Positions 6,300 to 9,417 of a stretch of 9,417 bases of DNA are shown piece by piece; positions within the stretch are counted from its first letter, which is position 1; the number at the start of each line of letters is the position of its first letter. The DNA comes from an uncultured Desulfovibrio sp. (GTDB taxonomy: Bacteria; Desulfobacterota; Desulfovibrionia; Desulfovibrionales; Desulfovibrionaceae): contig URHE01000071.1 in assembly GCA_900547595.1 (NCBI GenBank), positions 1 through 9,417 on the forward strand, given 5' to 3'. The position numbers and the translations under genes are program-made. The notes beneath the pieces were generated by a model. The model saw only the letters and a program-made list of their open reading frames with translations, made no database searches and was not told the DNA's origin.

Positions 6300-9035
6300 A
6301 TGGAACTTGCGACATACTGCGCCGATCTTGCCCAGACCTGCACGGATGCCGGCGCCTGGGCGGCGCGCAACGGCGAGCTGGTGCGCGGCGAGCAGGAGGG
6401 CCTGCTCAGGGAACTGCGCCGCGCCGCCAGGGTATTCCGGCGCTGCTCGCGCGCGGCCGGGCGGAAAATGTGCGCCGGTGTTTTCGGGCCGAGCCAGGCG
6501 GGCAAGTCCTACCTCATCTCGGCGCTGGCCCGCGATGCCGGCCATTCGCTCCTGGCCGATTTCGGCGGAACGACGCGGGATTTCATCAGCGAAATCAATC
6601 CCGAGGGCGGCAAGGAATCCACCGGGCTCGTCACCCGCTTCACCATGACGCGGCCCGCGGACCTTCCCGCCGGGCACCCTGTCCAGATCCGGCTGCTTTC
6701 GGAAACGGACCTTGTCAAGATCATCGCCAACGCCTACTACGCCGACTGCGAACACAAGGAAGCCCCGCAAAGCGACATGGCCGCCACGCTCAAGCGCCTG
6801 CGGGAGCGGGCGCACGCGGCCCCTCCCGGCGCGGGCGCGCCTTCCGCCGATCTTGACGCCCTGGAGGACCTGCGCGAATATCTGGTCAAGGACTTCCGCG
6901 CCAAGGCGCGCGTGCAGGAGCTGGAGCGTTCCTACTGGGATCAGGCGCTCGCCCTGGGCCCCGCCCTTGACCTTGAAGGCCGCGTCCAGCTCTACGCGCT
7001 CATCTGGGACGAAGTGGAGGAATTCACCGGCCTTTTGCGCATCCTCCTGGCCGCGCTGGACTCCCTCGGCCATGCGGAGCATGCCTTCTGCGGGCTGGAT
7101 GCGCTGATCCCGCGCGAGACGAGCATCATCGACGTGGCCACCCTGGCCGGGCTGGACAACCCGGCCCCCACCGACGGCACGCTCGACGTGGTCACGCCCG
7201 GCGGCGTCCGTGCCGCCCTGCCCCGCGCCGTGGTGGCCGCGCTCACGGCGGAGCTGACCATCGTCATGCGCGAAAAGCCGGCGCCCTATTTCGACCATAC
7301 CGACCTGCTCGACTTTCCCGGCTACCGCTCCCGCTACAAGCTCGACGACGTGCGCCGCGAACTCAAAAAGGAGGGCATGCTCAAGGAGCTCTTCCTGCGC
7401 GGCAAGGTGGCCTATCTCTTCCAGCGCTATTGCGCCGAGCGCGAGCTCACCAGCATGCTGCTCTGCATCGGGCCCAGCAACCAGGAGGTGCAGGACCTGC
7501 CGGGCGTCATCGGCGAATGGGTGCGCACCACCCACGGCGAGCGGCCTGAGGACCGCGCGGGCAGGGAACCTTCCCTGTTTTTCATCCTCACCAAGTTTGA
7601 CATGGAGTTTGAGGACAAGAAGGGCGCGCCCTCGCTGGAAAGCCGCTGGGACAACCGCCTCCATGCCTCCCTGCTCGATTTTTTCGGCAAGCAGCACGAC
7701 TGGCCCCGGCAGTGGACGCCCCAACGCGGTTTCGACAATATCTTTCTGCTGCGCAATCCCAATTTCCGCTTTGACGCGGTCATGGACTACGACGGCGATC
7801 TTGAAAAGGGCATCCGGCCCGAACGGCGCGACTATGTGGCGCGGCTCCAGGCGGCCTTCCTGCAGAGTCCGCTGGTGGCCGCCCATTTCCGCGATCCGGC
7901 CCGCGCCTGGGACGAGGCCATGAAGCTCAACGACGGCGGCATCACCTATATCCGCGAGAGCCTGAGCCCGCTCTGCAACCCGGACATCAAGCGCGAACAG
8001 CTCCTCCAGAACGTGCGCGCCACGCGCGACGCCGTGGCGCGCAGGCTCGCGGCCTTCCACCGCGCCGACGACCGCGAGGAGATCCGCAGGCAGAAGCTCC
8101 TGCTCATCCGCACCCTCTTTTTCCGGCTGGGCCAACTGGAGGAACAGCAGGGACGCCTGGGCCAGCTTCTCCACAGTCTCACCATCAGCGATGCCGACAT
8201 CGCCGACCTGCACCCGGAAGCCACGCGCCGCTTTCTGGAACTCGCCGACGAGCGGCCGGAAACGGCCCCGGCCTCCGCTCCGGCCCCGCTGCCCGAGCTG
8301 GACCTGGACAGCGTCGATGTCGGCGCCTGGAATCCCTTTGCCGATGCGGAAACAGGCGAGGCCGCCCCCGCCCCGCAGGCGGACGCCACAGCCACGGCAC
8401 CCGCGGCGCCCAGGGACGAAGCCGCCTTTTTCGCGGCCTATGTGGAAAGCCGCTGGATCGAGCGCCTGCACCAGCTTGCGGACGACCCGGCGAGCCAGCG
8501 CTATTTTCTCCTGCCGGGGCGGGAGTTTTCGGCCCTGGTGAGCGAACTCTCCACCGGCGCCGCGCGCCTCGCCCTGCGCGAGGCCATGGCCGGGGCGTTC
8601 CGCAGGGCCTCCGCCTATGCCAATACCAGCCGGGAAAGCATCGCCCGCAAGGAAGCGAGCATCGCCGCGAACATCCTCAACGGCTATGTGGACTGGCTCG
8701 GCCTTGACCCGCGCACCCATGACGAAAAGGCGCGCACCCTCTCCCTGCCCGGCGCCAAAAGCACGGCGGTGTTCACGCCTGTGCCCCCTGTCCCGGACCC
8801 GCCGGTACTGGCGGAAAGCCGCTCCCCCTGGGCGCGGCGCCGGCTGGGCGACTGGCTCAACGCCCTGGCGGCCCTGATCATGGGCAATGTGGACTTTGAC
8901 GGCGAGCAGACCCTCAACGTGGAAGAGAATACGGCGCTGGGCGCCATCCTCCGCCGCCTCGCCCCGGAAGGGGACGGCGGAGACGGCGCCCCGGCGCCCC
9001 AGGCACCCTCAACCGCGGGCGCGCCGCGCCCATGA
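6300..9035 (+). CDS. srfC: SrfC family dynamin-like large GTPase
   Basis: 911 residues from the ATG at 6300. A short helical leader (1-57) precedes the P-loop GPSQAGKS (63-70, G1). A likely G2 Thr lies in GGKESTGLV (103-111). G3 is DFPG (338-341), preceded by hydrophobic residues, and G4 is TKFD (431-434) after LFFIL. G1 to G3 is about 270 residues, against far less in small GTPases, because a mostly helical insert fills about 135-260. A long helical, stalk-like region follows (about 500-650), including charged and Gln-rich helices near 590-625. A Pro/Ala-rich linker lies at about 652-705, then a helical C-terminal domain to about 885 and a disordered tail. No transmembrane span is seen. Domain order fits dynamin-like proteins, and its place directly after srfB fits SrfC (putative virulence effector). 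It is probably cytoplasmic or peripherally membrane-bound; GTP-driven assembly or regulation of SrfB is an inference. Confidence 0.88.
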   Translation: MELATYCADLAQTCTDAGAWAARNGELVRGEQEGLLRELRRAARVFRRCSRAAGRKMCAGVFGPSQAGKSYLISALARDAGHSLLADFGGTTRDFISEINPEGGKESTGLVTRFTMTRPADLPAGHPVQIRLLSETDLVKIIANAYYADCEHKEAPQSDMAATLKRLRERAHAAPPGAGAPSADLDALEDLREYLVKDFRAKARVQELERSYWDQALALGPALDLEGRVQLYALIWDEVEEFTGLLRILLAALDSLGHAEHAFCGLDALIPRETSIIDVATLAGLDNPAPTDGTLDVVTPGGVRAALPRAVVAALTAELTIVMREKPAPYFDHTDLLDFPGYRSRYKLDDVRRELKKEGMLKELFLRGKVAYLFQRYCAERELTSMLLCIGPSNQEVQDLPGVIGEWVRTTHGERPEDRAGREPSLFFILTKFDMEFEDKKGAPSLESRWDNRLHASLLDFFGKQHDWPRQWTPQRGFDNIFLLRNPNFRFDAVMDYDGDLEKGIRPERRDYVARLQAAFLQSPLVAAHFRDPARAWDEAMKLNDGGITYIRESLSPLCNPDIKREQLLQNVRATRDAVARRLAAFHRADDREEIRRQKLLLIRTLFFRLGQLEEQQGRLGQLLHSLTISDADIADLHPEATRRFLELADERPETAPASAPAPLPELDLDSVDVGAWNPFADAETGEAAPAPQADATATAPAAPRDEAAFFAAYVESRWIERLHQLADDPASQRYFLLPGREFSALVSELSTGAARLALREAMAGAFRRASAYANTSRESIARKEASIAANILNGYVDWLGLDPRTHDEKARTLSLPGAKSTAVFTPVPPVPDPPVLAESRSPWARRRLGDWLNALAALIMGNVDFDGEQTLNVEENTALGAILRRLAPEGDGGDGAPAPQAPSTAGAPRP

Positions 9036-9042
9036 CGACATC

Positions 9043-9417
9043 ATGAAGATCACCTACAGCGACGACACGCGCCGGGGCCCCGGCCACGGCATCCTCACCT
9101 GCCGCGAGGCGGACTTTCCCGCCGGCGCCTGGTCCATGGCCATCCTGCGCGCCTCGGACCAGGCGTCTCTGGCGGGCGCCGGCAACGGCGGCGGCCTCTG
9201 GGTCGGCGAAACGCGCTTCCTGCCGGTAACGGCGGAACCGACGCCCGGGGGCGGCCTGACGGTCCTGCTGGGACCGGAGGTGGTCGATGCCCTCGACCCA
9301 CTGGAACAATATCAGGTGACGCTCAAGCCGGAGCAGGGCGAGCCGCTCAAGGCGCGGCTCCAGGTCCGGGGGATCACCTACAGCCCGGACGGCGCCCTGG
9401 ACAATACCGGCGCGCGT
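9043..9417 (+). CDS. Unrecognised protein, 3' end outside window
   Basis: An ATG seven bases after the srfC stop opens a frame that stays open to the window end (125 codons, no stop). The spacing and the same G/C-rich third positions argue that it is a real gene of the same operon. No purine-rich ribosome binding site precedes it, so translation is probably coupled to srfC. The N-terminus reads MKITYSDDTRRGPGHGIL, without a signal peptide or membrane span. The visible part looks beta-rich with Gly-rich turns (for example LWVGETRFLPV and TVLLGPEVVDAL), suggesting a beta-sandwich or beta-barrel domain at the start of a larger protein. I do not recognise the family. Position suggests a partner of SrfB/SrfC. 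Confidence 0.75.
   Translation, partial: MKITYSDDTRRGPGHGILTCREADFPAGAWSMAILRASDQASLAGAGNGGGLWVGETRFLPVTAEPTPGGGLTVLLGPEVVDALDPLEQYQVTLKPEQGEPLKARLQVRGITYSPDGALDNTGAR

Noticed and set aside
6216..8720. Antisense open frame of 834 codons opposite srfC
   Set aside because: Same cause: it is codon-aligned with srfC on the opposite strand. The sense strand has the GTPase motifs and a good ribosome binding site, while the antisense product has no recognisable feature.
1..9417. tRNA, rRNA, CRISPR array, insertion sequence or attachment site
   Set aside because: I saw no regularly spaced repeats, no transposase-like frame, no terminal inverted repeats and no RNA gene signature; coding genes fill nearly all of the window.

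Overview
The window is very GC-rich DNA (by eye about 70% G+C, with G/C at almost every third codon position). It holds one block of six tightly packed genes, all on the + strand and with no gene-free stretch over 80 bases. The base composition, the GGAG-type ribosome binding sites and the gene set would fit a Desulfovibrio-like member of the Desulfobacterota. That taxonomic guess is an inference and rests on no marker gene.

Layout: (1) 2-730, the 3' part of a protein with a Pro/Ala-rich linker followed by a trypsin-like serine protease domain with an intact His/Asp/Ser triad. (2) 727-1917, an SrfA-like protein with a cytoplasmic-type N-terminal domain, a Pro linker, one membrane span, a coiled coil and a Cys-rich C-terminal domain. 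(3) 1966-3084, a predicted exported protein with a long Pro- and Lys-rich spacer and a Cys-rich C-terminal domain related to that of gene 2. (4) 3088-6228, SrfB, a large protein with an actin/Hsp70-type ATPase core. (5) 6300-9035, SrfC, a dynamin-like large GTPase with recognisable G1, G3 and G4 motifs. (6) 9043-9417, the start of an unrecognised gene that runs off the window. Genes 1 and 2 overlap by ATGA, and the other gaps are 48, 3, 71 and 7 bases, so a single transcript is likely. Neither the promoter nor the end of the operon lies in the window.

The block is a srfABC-type locus. These genes were named in Salmonella and labelled virulence factors, but their biochemical role is poorly defined. 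Here the set combines a Hsp70-like ATPase and a dynamin-like GTPase (both predicted cytoplasmic), a membrane-anchored protein, an exported protein sharing its extracytoplasmic domain, and a trypsin-like protease. My inference is a trans-envelope machine in which two cytoplasmic NTPases communicate through the gene 2 anchor with periplasmic Cys-rich domains. This is a hypothesis from gene order and domain layout only.

Non-coding signals: the only two intergenic gaps longer than 10 bases (before gene 3 and before srfC) each contain a GC-rich inverted repeat whose 3' arm ends at or within two bases of the Shine-Dalgarno sequence. A heptamer matching the dnaX -1 frameshift site lies in phase in the Lys-rich part of gene 3. 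I saw no tRNA, rRNA, CRISPR array, insertion sequence or convincing terminator.
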